Below are positions 54,477-62,175 of a DNA stretch of 64,000 nucleotides, in pieces. A program made the translations under genes and the position numbers. Origin of the DNA: Oscillospiraceae bacterium. GTDB taxonomy: Bacteria; Bacillota; Clostridia; Oscillospirales; Oscillospiraceae. The notes under the pieces were generated by a model, which saw only the letters and a list, made by a program, of their open reading frames with translations, was not told the origin of the DNA and did not search any database. The stretch is from the NCBI GenBank assembly GCA_017430455.1, contig JAFRMX010000002.1, positions 1-64,000 of the forward strand, written 5' to 3'. Position 1 is the stretch's first letter; every line of letters begins with the position of its first letter.

Positions 54477-55576
54477 CTGAGCGCGTCAAACATCTCTTTC
54501 AGTTCTGCAACAGACAATTTAACGGGATTGTTGTTCATCAGAGGATGAACAGAGCAAGCCTCGGCAAGAAGTCCGGTGTCGACATTTTCTCCGAGATCGG
54601 AAATCCTGGATCTGAGCCCTGCGAGAGCTTTAAGTTCTCTAATCTTCGCGGCAAGCTCTTCGGTATCTCTGAGCCCGACTGCATGGGCAAGTTCCTCAAG
54701 GCGATCATCAGCATTGATCTTGACAAAGCTGTCGAGAGTAAAAGCACATGCCTCACCGTGGGGCAGATGATACACCTCGGAGAGAGGATAACTGCAGGCA
54801 TGGCAGGCGGCAGTCTTCGGCAGCGCGAAAGACATGCCTCCGAGAAGAGCGGCATAAGCCATTGCAGATCTGGCCTCCATATCGCTTCCGTCTTTATATG
54901 CCTTTTCAAGATTTTCAAGAACGAGTTTGACTGCAGCCTTTGCTATGATATCCGTAATCGGCTGGTGATTTATGCTCCAATACCCTTCAAGGGCGTGCGC
55001 CATGGCGTCAAGGCCAGTGTTCATTGTTGTGCGGGGAGGAACAGTAGATGAGAGAACCGGGTCTACAATAGCAGCTCTCGGCATAAAAGCCGGATTGTTG
55101 ATGGTTTTCTTCTCAGTCTCGTGGCTTACGACAGATACCTGCGTGACCTCGCTTCCGGTCCCAGCAGTTGTCGGGACCGCGATTACCGCAAGACGGCTGT
55201 GGGCGTTAAATGCTCTGTCGCCTCTGTAATAATCAATGGCTTTTCCCTCATTTGGAGCTACAGCTGCCGCGAATTTCGCCGTATCAAGCGAACTGCCGCC
55301 GCCTATTCCGACAATGCAGTCAGCACCCGTTTCGCGTGCAAGCGCGGTTACCGTTTCAACTCCGGACAGCCTGGGATTTTGCTCAACACCCGAGAAAACT
55401 CCAACAAATCGGGGATCCGAATCTTTCATCGCTTCCGCTTCAGGTCCGAAATGGCGTCCGCATACGAGTACCGCCCTCTGCAGACCCTGCTCTTCGAGAA
55501 TCACTCCAAGATTTTTAAAGCTTTCCGCTCCGAAGTAGATTTTGACTGGCTGGGAATAGACAAATGAATCAACCAT
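54473..55576 (-). CDS. Iron-containing alcohol dehydrogenase, sulfo-aldehyde reductase candidate
   Basis: 367 residues. The Fe-ADH fold has GGGSSLDTAKFAA, the NAD-binding TTAGTGSEVTQVSVV and metal-ligand Asp/His in DAMAHALEGYW and YHLPHGEACA. In the sulfo-transketolase route a reductase regenerates NAD+ by reducing the sulfo-aldehyde left by the pathway (sulfoacetaldehyde to isethionate, as I recall the literature; a four-carbon sulfo-sugar is the alternative). It overlaps the RpiB-type gene by 8 nt. Substrate by context. Confidence 0.88.
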   Translation of the reverse strand: MVDSFVYSQPVKIYFGAESFKNLGVILEEQGLQRAVLVCGRHFGPEAEAMKDSDPRFVGVFSGVEQNPRLSGVETVTALARETGADCIVGIGGGSSLDTAKFAAAVAPNEGKAIDYYRGDRAFNAHSRLAVIAVPTTAGTGSEVTQVSVVSHETEKKTINNPAFMPRAAIVDPVLSSTVPPRTTMNTGLDAMAHALEGYWSINHQPITDIIAKAAVKLVLENLEKAYKDGSDMEARSAMAYAALLGGMSFALPKTAACHACSYPLSEVYHLPHGEACAFTLDSFVKINADDRLEELAHAVGLRDTEELAAKIRELKALAGLRSRISDLGENVDTGLLAEACSVHPLMNNNPVKLSVAELKEMFDALR

Positions 55577-56042
55577 AGATCTTTTCCTCTATTGCATCGA
55601 CCTGAGCAGCGAACTTATGCATGTTCTCCGCTCTCCAATCCTCCAGATCCTGACACCAGTCGGTAGTCAGGAAGGTCTTGACCATCTCTATCGCCATCTC
55701 AGGGCCGACTATCCAGCCGCCCATGCATAGGATATTAGCGTTATTTATAGCTCTGGCCATCTTTGCGGAATATACACCTTCACATGCGACTGCATAGACA
55801 CCTTTATACTTATTTGAAACAACGCTCATTCCGGCGCCTGTTCCACAGATCAGAACAGCCTTTTCATATGTGCCGTCCTGAACCTTGGGTGCCACTTCTG
55901 ACGCAACTCTGTAGTAGGGATGTACGTCATTGAGATCGGTTGTTCCGAGATCATCGAATTCGATACCCGCCTCTGTAAGATATGCTTTTATGGCTTCCTT
56001 GGCAGCGAAGCCTGATTTGTCGCTTCCTATTGCTATTTTCAT
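55569..56042 (-). CDS. sqwI: RpiB/LacAB-family isomerase, probable sulfoerythrose isomerase
   Basis: 157 residues. The start is ATG 56042, with AAGGAATT upstream. MKIAIGSDKSGFAAKEAI, the catalytic-loop CGTGAGMSVVSNK, and the C-terminal NNANILCMGGWIVG are RpiB family features. RpiB normally interconverts ribose and ribulose 5-phosphate. In the sulfo-transketolase pathway a paralogue converts 4-deoxy-4-sulfoerythrose to the ketose so that transketolase can act again. The neighbours (transketolase, dehydrogenase) support the second role. The symbol is given by context. Confidence 0.82.
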   Translation of the reverse strand: MKIAIGSDKSGFAAKEAIKAYLTEAGIEFDDLGTTDLNDVHPYYRVASEVAPKVQDGTYEKAVLICGTGAGMSVVSNKYKGVYAVACEGVYSAKMARAINNANILCMGGWIVGPEMAIEMVKTFLTTDWCQDLEDWRAENMHKFAAQVDAIEEKIYG

Positions 56043-56064
56043 ATATAATTCCTTTCTTATCTGA

Positions 56065-56097
56065 ATCTGCCTTCTCACAGAATTGGGGAAGGCAGAT
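56065..56097 (-). repeat. Intercistronic hairpin
   Basis: ATCTGCCTTC and GAAGGCAGAT form a perfect 10-bp stem in the 82-nt gap before the RpiB-type gene. There is no T-run, so it probably affects mRNA stability or processing rather than termination. Confidence 0.6.
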
Positions 56098-56124
56098 AAT
56101 ATATTTGTATTTTGTATAAGGTGT

Positions 56125-57051
56125 TTACTTTAGCGATACTGCTTTTTTTGCCGTCTCTATGACGTTTTCTTTGGTAAGCCCCAATGCCTTGGTGAGATAG
56201 GGGAGTTTCCCGACTTCACCGAACCTGTCCTGAATGCCTACCGCGAGAGCAGGTATTTTTTCAGCTTCGAGAGCCTCAAGAACTGCGCTGTGAAGTCCTC
56301 CTATAACATTGTGGTTTTCAACTGTAAGTACAGCTCCGGTCTTTCTTGCGGAGGCTGTTACCGTCTCTCTGTCAATCGGCTTGATGGTGTGGATATTTAT
56401 AACTTCAGCGTCGATGCCTTCCGCAAGAAGCTCGTTTTTTGCAGCTTCCAGAACTTCCGCTGTCTGAAGACCGGAGACAAAGATCGAAAGATCTTTGCCC
56501 TCTTTAAGCAAGTCAGCCTTAAAGAGGTCGAACTTATAGCCATCCTCAAAGACCTGAGGACGCTCTTTGCGGAAAAGACGTATATAGACAACGCCGTTGT
56601 AATCGTTGATAACGGGCAAAGCTGCTCTGAGCTGTACCTCGTCGACCGGTTCAAAAATAACCATGCCGGGAATCGAACGCATGACGCCGATATCTTCCAT
56701 GCTCATATGGGTGGCTCCGTTGAGCTCTGCAGAGATGCCGGGGTCTGTTCCGACTATCTTGACATTGTTTTTCGCATAGGTGATAGAGATGGCGACCTGA
56801 TCGCAGATGCGTCTGGTAGCAAAAGGAGTGAAGCTCTCTATGTACGGTTTGAAGCCGTAGCTTGCAAGCCCTGCAGCGATCGAGGCCATATTCTGTTCCG
56901 CGACTCCGCAGTCGAACATCTGGTTCGGGAAGCTCTCATACAGATTCCGTGTGCCGCTTGCTTTCGCAAGGTCTGCGTCAAGGATAACTACATGACTGTC
57001 TTTTGTCATAAGCTCGGACATGACTTCGGCATATGCTTTTCTCATTTCCAT
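56125..57051 (-). CDS. sqwH: Transketolase, C-terminal subunit
   Basis: 308 residues. Pyrimidine-binding domain plus C-terminal domain of a split transketolase. MRKAYAEVMSELMTKD, DCGVAEQNMASIAAGLASYGF (catalytic Glu) and SFTPFATRRICDQV are typical. It works as a heterodimer with the N-terminal subunit encoded 3 nt upstream. In this cluster the likely donor is 6-deoxy-6-sulfofructose, giving xylulose 5-phosphate and sulfoerythrose. Split transketolases are common in Clostridia, so the sulfo role rests on context. G/H naming is uncertain. Confidence 0.9.
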   Translation of the reverse strand: MEMRKAYAEVMSELMTKDSHVVILDADLAKASGTRNLYESFPNQMFDCGVAEQNMASIAAGLASYGFKPYIESFTPFATRRICDQVAISITYAKNNVKIVGTDPGISAELNGATHMSMEDIGVMRSIPGMVIFEPVDEVQLRAALPVINDYNGVVYIRLFRKERPQVFEDGYKFDLFKADLLKEGKDLSIFVSGLQTAEVLEAAKNELLAEGIDAEVINIHTIKPIDRETVTASARKTGAVLTVENHNVIGGLHSAVLEALEAEKIPALAVGIQDRFGEVGKLPYLTKALGLTKENVIETAKKAVSLK

Positions 57052-57054
57052 ATA

Positions 57055-57879
57055 TCAGTTCCCCCTTATCTCTGCTATAGCAGCTGCAGCTTGTTCTTCA
57101 GTAACATTCGTGTTGTGGTTGCCGGTTCCCAAGTCTTCGATCCATTTGACGCCGCAGCCTTTCTTTGTATTCAGAATGATCATTGTAGGCTTTCCGCTGC
57201 CCCGATTTGATTTTGCCTTGTCAACTGCAGCCTTTACCTGATAAACATCATTGCCGTTTTCAACATTTATGACATTCCAGCCGAACGCTTCCCACTTTTT
57301 GTCGAGAGGCGCGATCCCGTTGACCTCTTCAACTGTTCCGTCTATCTGGAGCTTATTGTAGTCGGTGGCAGCGATAAGATTATCGAGTTTCTTGGACGCG
57401 GCAAACATTGCAGCTTCCCAGACCTGCCCCTCCTGGCTCTCGCCGTCTCCGACGATGGCATATATTGTTGCGCCGTCATTTTCTATCTTGGAGCCGAGGG
57501 CGGCGCCTACTGCGCAGGAAATGCCCTGGCCGAGTGAACCTGCCGTCATATCTATTCCGGTCGTAAGATTCATATCACAGTGGCTGGGAAGATGGGTTCC
57601 GCCTTGGTTTAAAGTCAGGAGATCCTCCTTGGGGAAATAGCCGCGCTCCGCAAGAGTTGCGTAAACGGCGGGGCCGGCATGACCTTTGGAGCAGACGAAC
57701 CTGTCCCTGCCCTGCATTCTGGGATTTTCAGGGTCAATGTTCATCTCGTCGAAATAGAGAACGGCGAGGTACTCTACTATTGAGAGGCAGCCGCCTATGT
57801 GGCCTACTCCTAGATGTCCGATCGCGGTCAGGATTCCGCAGCGGATATCTTTGCATACTTCTTTGAGATCAGTATTCAA
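57055..57879 (-). CDS. sqwG: Transketolase, N-terminal (TPP-binding) subunit
   Basis: 274 residues. The start is a TTG at 57879 with AGGAGG 11 nt upstream; there is no ATG candidate nearby. RCGILTAIGHLGVGHIGGCLS, FVCSKGHAGPAVYA and the TPP motif GDGESQEGQVWEA to DYNKLQ are present. It is the first gene of the operon encoding the split transketolase, isomerase, dehydrogenase, transporter and ROK regulator. An operator-like TTAA-N5-TTAA palindrome sits between the promoter and the SD. Confidence 0.92.
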   Translation of the reverse strand: MNTDLKEVCKDIRCGILTAIGHLGVGHIGGCLSIVEYLAVLYFDEMNIDPENPRMQGRDRFVCSKGHAGPAVYATLAERGYFPKEDLLTLNQGGTHLPSHCDMNLTTGIDMTAGSLGQGISCAVGAALGSKIENDGATIYAIVGDGESQEGQVWEAAMFAASKKLDNLIAATDYNKLQIDGTVEEVNGIAPLDKKWEAFGWNVINVENGNDVYQVKAAVDKAKSNRGSGKPTMIILNTKKGCGVKWIEDLGTGNHNTNVTEEQAAAAIAEIRGN

Positions 57880-57896
57880 GGTTATAAATTCCTCCT

Positions 57897-57917
57897 TTAA
57901 TTAAAAGGTTTAATCAA
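57897..57917. promoter_or_regulatory. Operator candidate A (transketolase operon)
   Basis: Read on the minus strand, TTGATTAAA and TTTAATTAA flank a CCT: a 9-bp inverted repeat with one mismatch. It covers the predicted transcription start of the transketolase operon. Related sites lie at 58044 and 62089. Confidence 0.65.
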
Positions 57918-57921
57918 ATGC

Positions 57922-57950
57922 ATATTAGTCTTTTGCAAAGCTGTTGTCAA
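57922..57950 (-). promoter_or_regulatory. Promoter of the transketolase operon
   Basis: On the minus strand TTGACA, 17 nt, TAATAT. The spacer ends TTTGCAAAAGAC, shared with the divergent promoter. Confidence 0.8.
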
Positions 57951-58004
57951 GTGCCTGAAGCAAGAAAAATAAGGATTTTTTCTGAATGAGAAATAAATAT
58001 ACAG

Positions 58005-58033
58005 TTGACAGTTTGAATGCAAAAGACTATTAT
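58005..58033 (+). promoter_or_regulatory. Promoter of the isomerase-sulfoquinovosidase operon
   Basis: TTGACA, 17 nt, TATTAT, a near-consensus promoter. The spacer ends ATGCAAAAGAC. Confidence 0.82.
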
Positions 58034-58043
58034 GAAGCCTGTA

Positions 58044-58060
58044 TTGGTTAAATCCATTAA
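58044..58060. promoter_or_regulatory. Operator candidate B (isomerase operon)
   Basis: TTGGTTAAATCCATTAA: TTGR-TTAA-N5-TTAA as in sites A and C. It starts 10 nt after the -10 box, so a bound repressor would cover the start site. Confidence 0.58.
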
Positions 58061-58083
58061 ATAATTAAAAAAGAGGCAAAGAG

Positions 58084-59424
58084 ATGAACGGATTTCAGTG
58101 TATTTATATTCCTGTGGGTGTCGGTACATACCATATGGAGACTGCGCAGGATCAGTTTGAAAGAAGCATAAAAGCATTAATGTCGGCAGATGAAAGCATT
58201 ATCTGTCCTGAGAAGATACTGCTCTCCGTTGATGAGCTGAGAGAATATGTCAAAGACAAGACCCCTGACCATATTATATTCCAGAACATAACGTTTGCCA
58301 ATGGAGCGTACATGTCCGAGGTTCTCAGGACCTTCGATGCTCCTATGCTGCTCTGGACGCTCAGAGAGCCGGTGATCGATGGCGGCAGGCTCAGATCGAA
58401 CTCGCTTACAGGCGCATACAGTGCGGCAAATGCCCTGAGAGCCTTCAATGACAGGCCTTTTATGTGGTGCTTCGGAGCGCCCGAGGAAGACAGCGTTATT
58501 TCAGCAATCAGGGCGTACCTTTCGGCAGCAAAGCTCAAGAAGGCTATGAAATCGCTCAGAATGGCAGCAATAGGCCTTACTCCCCAGGGCTTCGGATTCG
58601 GCAGAGCGCTTGACAGCGAACTTATGAATACTTTCGGTGTAGAACTCGAGTCTGTTGAGGCAAGAGAACTTATTGATATGGCAAAATCCTATACAGACGA
58701 AGAATGCAAAGAATTCACTGATATGACGGCATCGGTTACCTGCGGACTGGAAAAGACACCGGTGAAGAACGTGGCGGATCACTCGAGACTCCTGAAGGCA
58801 TATACCGAATTCGTGAAAAGCCATAATATAGGGGCGCTTGCATCCCGTTGCTGGCCGGACTTTTTCACTGCCTACGGAACGCCTGTCTGTACGGTTCTGA
58901 GCATGCTTAATGACGAAGGGATCGCTTCGGCCTGTGAGGCGGATATATACGGAGCTCTCTCCATGTGGATAGGAATGCAGCTGTCCGGAGAACCGGTATT
59001 CTTCGGAGATCCGGTCTCCCTCGACGAGAAAGAAAGCAGCATAACGTATTGGCATTGCGGAGCCGGAGCCTGCAGTCTTGCAAGAAAAGATACCGGAGCC
59101 GTTGTAGGAGTTCATCCGAACCGTAAAATAGGCCCGGCCATGGACTTCGGCTGCGAGGCCTTCCCTGAGGCTACGATCTTCCGCATCGGCAGACAGCCCG
59201 ACGGGACATTCCGCTTCTTCATTGCTGAGGGTGAAGCTCTCGACAAACCAAAGCAGTTTATCGGAACATCAATCGTTGTGAAAACGGAAAATCCGAGCCG
59301 CGATATAGTTGAAGACAGCATACTGAACGGGTTTGAGCCCCACTTCGTCGTAATGAAAGGGCATTTTGCGAAAGAACTTGAGGCCCTGGCTCTTATGATG
59401 GGGTTTGAAGTATACGGTTATTGA
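58084..59424 (+). CDS. sqvD: Fucose/arabinose-isomerase-family protein, probable sulfoquinovose isomerase
   Basis: 446 residues, cytosolic. It belongs to the L-fucose isomerase-like superfamily: an N-terminal alpha/beta part, then the C-terminal barrel with RCWPDFFTAYGTPVC, DEGIASACEADIYGAL (metal-site Glu and Asp) and YWHCGAGA (metal His). In sulfoquinovose clusters such a protein converts sulfoquinovose to 6-deoxy-6-sulfofructose. The downstream sulfoquinovosidase and the divergent transketolase support this. The symbol follows the published naming as I recall it. Without that context it could act on another aldose. Confidence 0.83.
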   Translation: MNGFQCIYIPVGVGTYHMETAQDQFERSIKALMSADESIICPEKILLSVDELREYVKDKTPDHIIFQNITFANGAYMSEVLRTFDAPMLLWTLREPVIDGGRLRSNSLTGAYSAANALRAFNDRPFMWCFGAPEEDSVISAIRAYLSAAKLKKAMKSLRMAAIGLTPQGFGFGRALDSELMNTFGVELESVEARELIDMAKSYTDEECKEFTDMTASVTCGLEKTPVKNVADHSRLLKAYTEFVKSHNIGALASRCWPDFFTAYGTPVCTVLSMLNDEGIASACEADIYGALSMWIGMQLSGEPVFFGDPVSLDEKESSITYWHCGAGACSLARKDTGAVVGVHPNRKIGPAMDFGCEAFPEATIFRIGRQPDGTFRFFIAEGEALDKPKQFIGTSIVVKTENPSRDIVEDSILNGFEPHFVVMKGHFAKELEALALMMGFEVYGY

Positions 59425-59430
59425 TGATCG

Positions 59431-60057
59431 ATGAAGGGAAAAGGCCTGAAAATATATGAAGCCGCGACCAGAGTGATCGATCTGCTCTGGGCGGGGATTC
59501 TCTGGATCCTCCTCTGCCTGCCTGTTATAACGGCGGGGGCTTCGTGCTGTGCCTTTTACTACACCGTCGTCAAATGCATAAGGCACGAAAGGGGAAGAAC
59601 AACAAAGAGCTTCTTCTCCTCTTTTGCTTCCAATTTTAAGCAGGCGACGGCATGTCATTTGTGTATTCTTTTATATGTCGCGTTAGGAATCGCCAATGCT
59701 TTTACCCTTGGCCAGATGCGGGGAAGCAGCGAACCATCTGCTGCGGTGGCGATAATATTTGCTATTCCCGCTCTTTTCCTTTTGCCCTGGCTGTTTCCTT
59801 TAATCTCGAGAATTGCGCTGAGGTTTGGGCAGATATGGAAAACAGCTCTGTATATGAGCATAAGACATATAGGTCAGACAATAGTCTGTATTCTTTTGGC
59901 AGTTCTTACGGCGTCTACCGCATTTCTTGTGCCATATCTGCTGCCGATACTGCCGGGACCTGTCTGCATTATCATCAGCTTCCTAATAGAGCCCGGGCTT
60001 AAGGAACTAACGGATATCATTGATGATACAAATGACGACAAATGGTATAACGAATAA
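59431..60057 (+). CDS. DUF624 (YesL-like) membrane protein
   Basis: 208 residues with five hydrophobic helices. The opening YEAATRVIDLLWAGILWILLCLPVITAGASCCAFYY is the DUF624/YesL signature. YesL-like proteins accompany ABC sugar importers in Firmicutes; their role is unknown. The start lies 6 nt after the isomerase stop with no SD, so translation is probably coupled. The sulfoquinovosidase follows 15 nt later. Confidence 0.85.
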   Translation: MKGKGLKIYEAATRVIDLLWAGILWILLCLPVITAGASCCAFYYTVVKCIRHERGRTTKSFFSSFASNFKQATACHLCILLYVALGIANAFTLGQMRGSSEPSAAVAIIFAIPALFLLPWLFPLISRIALRFGQIWKTALYMSIRHIGQTIVCILLAVLTASTAFLVPYLLPILPGPVCIIISFLIEPGLKELTDIIDDTNDDKWYNE

Positions 60058-60072
60058 GGAAGAAAAATAATT

Positions 60073-61956
60073 ATGGACATATCTGAAATCAGATATTACA
60101 TCGGAAGAGGAGAAGAAAACATTTCAATGTATCGGGGAAATTTCAATATCTCCGATAAAATACTGTTTCGCAAAGAAGCCGGTAATGAGGATATAAGTGT
60201 TACTGTATCAGAAGATAAAGAAATCACAAGAATCAGTCTTTCATGCAGGGATAATAGCATAAGCAGAATATGGATACGGATACCGGCAGAACCTTCAGAA
60301 CATGTTACCGGAGGCGGGGAGCAGTTTTCCTGCCTCGATCTCAGAGGAAGGCTCTTTCCGATATGGACCCGCGAGCAGGGTGTCGGACGCAATCCCTTAA
60401 CCGAGATCACACGCCTTGCAAATGAATCCGACGGAGGGGGAGGGGATTACCACACCACGTTCTTCCCCCAGCCAACCTTTGTCTCTTCAGGGAAATACTT
60501 CTTCCACCTGATGAACTCCGAATACTCCGAGCTCGACTTCAAAAGCAGCGATCACCATGAGATATGTGTTTGGGCAAACAGAGCCGAGTTCGTCTTCGGC
60601 TTTGCAGATTCGTACAGGGAGCTGCTTATTTCTCTCACCGGGCTTCTCGGACGACAGCCCCGGCTTCCCGATTGGGCAATGGAAGGCGTCTGGCTCGGAG
60701 TTCAGGGGGGAACGGAAAGAGTAACAAAACTCCTTCAAAAATGCAGGAGCAAAGGAATGGACGTTTCGGCCGTGTGGATCCAGGACTGGGAGGGTAAACG
60801 GGTCACTTCCTTCGGAAAACGTCTCCAGTGGGACTGGAAATGGAACAAAGAAATGTACCCCGGCCTTGATATTCTTATAGCCTCAGATCCCGCCACAAGA
60901 TGGCTCGGCTATATAAATCCCTATCTTGTCGAAGGTGGAGTGCTCTTCAATGAGGCAAAGGAAAACGGATATTTTGTAAAAAACGCCGCCGGGGAAGACT
61001 ATCTTTTTGATTTCGGCGAGTTTAACTGCGGGGTGGTCGACCTCTGCTCTAAGGAAGCATTCAGCTGGTACAAAAATGTCATAAAAGAAAACCTGATAGC
61101 CATGGGATTTAAAGGATGGATGGCGGATTTCGGCGAGTATCTGCCTGCGGATGCAGTCTGTGCCGGAGGAAAGAGCGGACTTGAAGTTCACAACCTGTGG
61201 CCGGTTCTCTGGGCAAGATGCAACAGGGAAGCGGTAGAGGAAGCCGGGCTCCTGGGGGATTGCGTGTTCTTTATGCGCTCAGGATTTTCGGGCAGCGGGA
61301 AATACTCAACTTTTCTCTGGGCCGGAGACCAGTGTGTGGACTGGACTGAAGATGACGGCCTGCCATCTGTCATAACTGCCGCCTTGACGGCAGGGATGAG
61401 CGGATTCGGTCTTCACGGCTCCGACGCGGGCGGCTATACCTCGCTTTTCAGTCTTCGACGCTCGAAAGAACTCCTTCTGAGGTGGCTCGAGTTCGCAGCC
61501 TTTACCCCTATCGTGCGTACCCATGAAGGCAACCGTCCCGAGAGCAATTTCCAGGTCTACAGCGATGAAGATACGATGAAAAAGGCAGGCAGGCTTTCAA
61601 AGCTTCATACCGCACTGCTGCCATACATTCGGAAATGCGTTATGATAAACTCCGAACTGGGGATCCCCGTCATGCGTCCGCTCTTCTTCGCTTCGGAGAA
61701 TAGCAGAGCCTGGGAGAGGGACAATTACTCCTATCTGCTCGGGGATGATATGCTTGTCGCACCTGTCGTAAGGGAGGGGGCGGAGGAGAGAACACTATGG
61801 CTCCCAGAAGGGGAATGGGTGTATCTCTGGAGCGGAGAAAGCTTCGCTTCGGGAAATCTCAGAATCGAGGCTCCCCTGGGCAAAACACCGGTTTTTTATA
61901 GAAAAGAATCAGAATTCAAAGAACTGTTTGAACAAATAGCAGCCGATTTCAATTGA
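60073..61956 (+). CDS. yihQ: GH31 sulfoquinovosidase (YihQ type)
   Basis: 627 residues, no signal peptide, so cytosolic. It releases sulfoquinovose from sulfoquinovosyl glycerol and sulfolipid fragments. Nucleophile D352 (GWMADFGEY) and acid/base D419 (WAGDQ) are 67 residues apart, exactly as in E. coli YihQ (D405, D472). The residues that bind the sulfonate in E. coli (Q288, R301, W304, Y508) align to Q237, R250, W253 and Y455: QDWEGKR, SFGKRLQW and GGYTSLF. This separates it from ordinary alpha-glucosidases. SD AAGGAAGA. It shares an operon with the isomerase and DUF624 genes. Confidence 0.93.
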   Translation: MDISEIRYYIGRGEENISMYRGNFNISDKILFRKEAGNEDISVTVSEDKEITRISLSCRDNSISRIWIRIPAEPSEHVTGGGEQFSCLDLRGRLFPIWTREQGVGRNPLTEITRLANESDGGGGDYHTTFFPQPTFVSSGKYFFHLMNSEYSELDFKSSDHHEICVWANRAEFVFGFADSYRELLISLTGLLGRQPRLPDWAMEGVWLGVQGGTERVTKLLQKCRSKGMDVSAVWIQDWEGKRVTSFGKRLQWDWKWNKEMYPGLDILIASDPATRWLGYINPYLVEGGVLFNEAKENGYFVKNAAGEDYLFDFGEFNCGVVDLCSKEAFSWYKNVIKENLIAMGFKGWMADFGEYLPADAVCAGGKSGLEVHNLWPVLWARCNREAVEEAGLLGDCVFFMRSGFSGSGKYSTFLWAGDQCVDWTEDDGLPSVITAALTAGMSGFGLHGSDAGGYTSLFSLRRSKELLLRWLEFAAFTPIVRTHEGNRPESNFQVYSDEDTMKKAGRLSKLHTALLPYIRKCVMINSELGIPVMRPLFFASENSRAWERDNYSYLLGDDMLVAPVVREGAEERTLWLPEGEWVYLWSGESFASGNLRIEAPLGKTPVFYRKESEFKELFEQIAADFN

Positions 61957-62022
61957 CAGAAGAATTGCATAATTGTGCAAAATATCCAAAAATCCGGGTA
62001 AATTTTTGTAAGTTATCAACAA

Positions 62023-62051
62023 TTGTTTTCCTCAAGGTTTTTATTTATAAT
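62023..62051 (+). promoter_or_regulatory. Promoter of the ABC importer operon
   Basis: TTGTTT, 17 nt, TATAAT in the 219-nt gap after the sulfoquinovosidase gene. Confidence 0.6.
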
Positions 62052-62088
62052 AACAGCCAAGGGATTTGGCCCGTTCTTTTATGGCGAA

Positions 62089-62109
62089 TTGATTAACTCT
62101 TTTAATTAA
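62089..62109. promoter_or_regulatory. Operator candidate C (ABC importer)
   Basis: TTGATTAAC and TTTAATTAA separated by TCT. It is identical to site A at 19 of 21 positions, and lies about 30 nt after the predicted start site. Confidence 0.62.
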
Positions 62110-62175
62110 CCCTTTTAAATATTCAAAGCATTTAAGGGCTAATGCCATTAAATATAATAAAAAGGAGAAAACAAA

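Noticed and set aside
56125..57879. Split transketolase read as plain pentose-phosphate metabolism
   Set aside because: It is in an operon with an RpiB-like isomerase, Fe-ADH and a transporter, divergent from a sulfoquinovosidase operon with shared operators. A housekeeping role is still possible but less likely.
60073..61956. GH31 gene read as an ordinary alpha-glucosidase or xylosidase
   Set aside because: The sulfonate-binding residues and the spacing of catalytic Asp residues match sulfoquinovosidase, and the neighbours fit that pathway.
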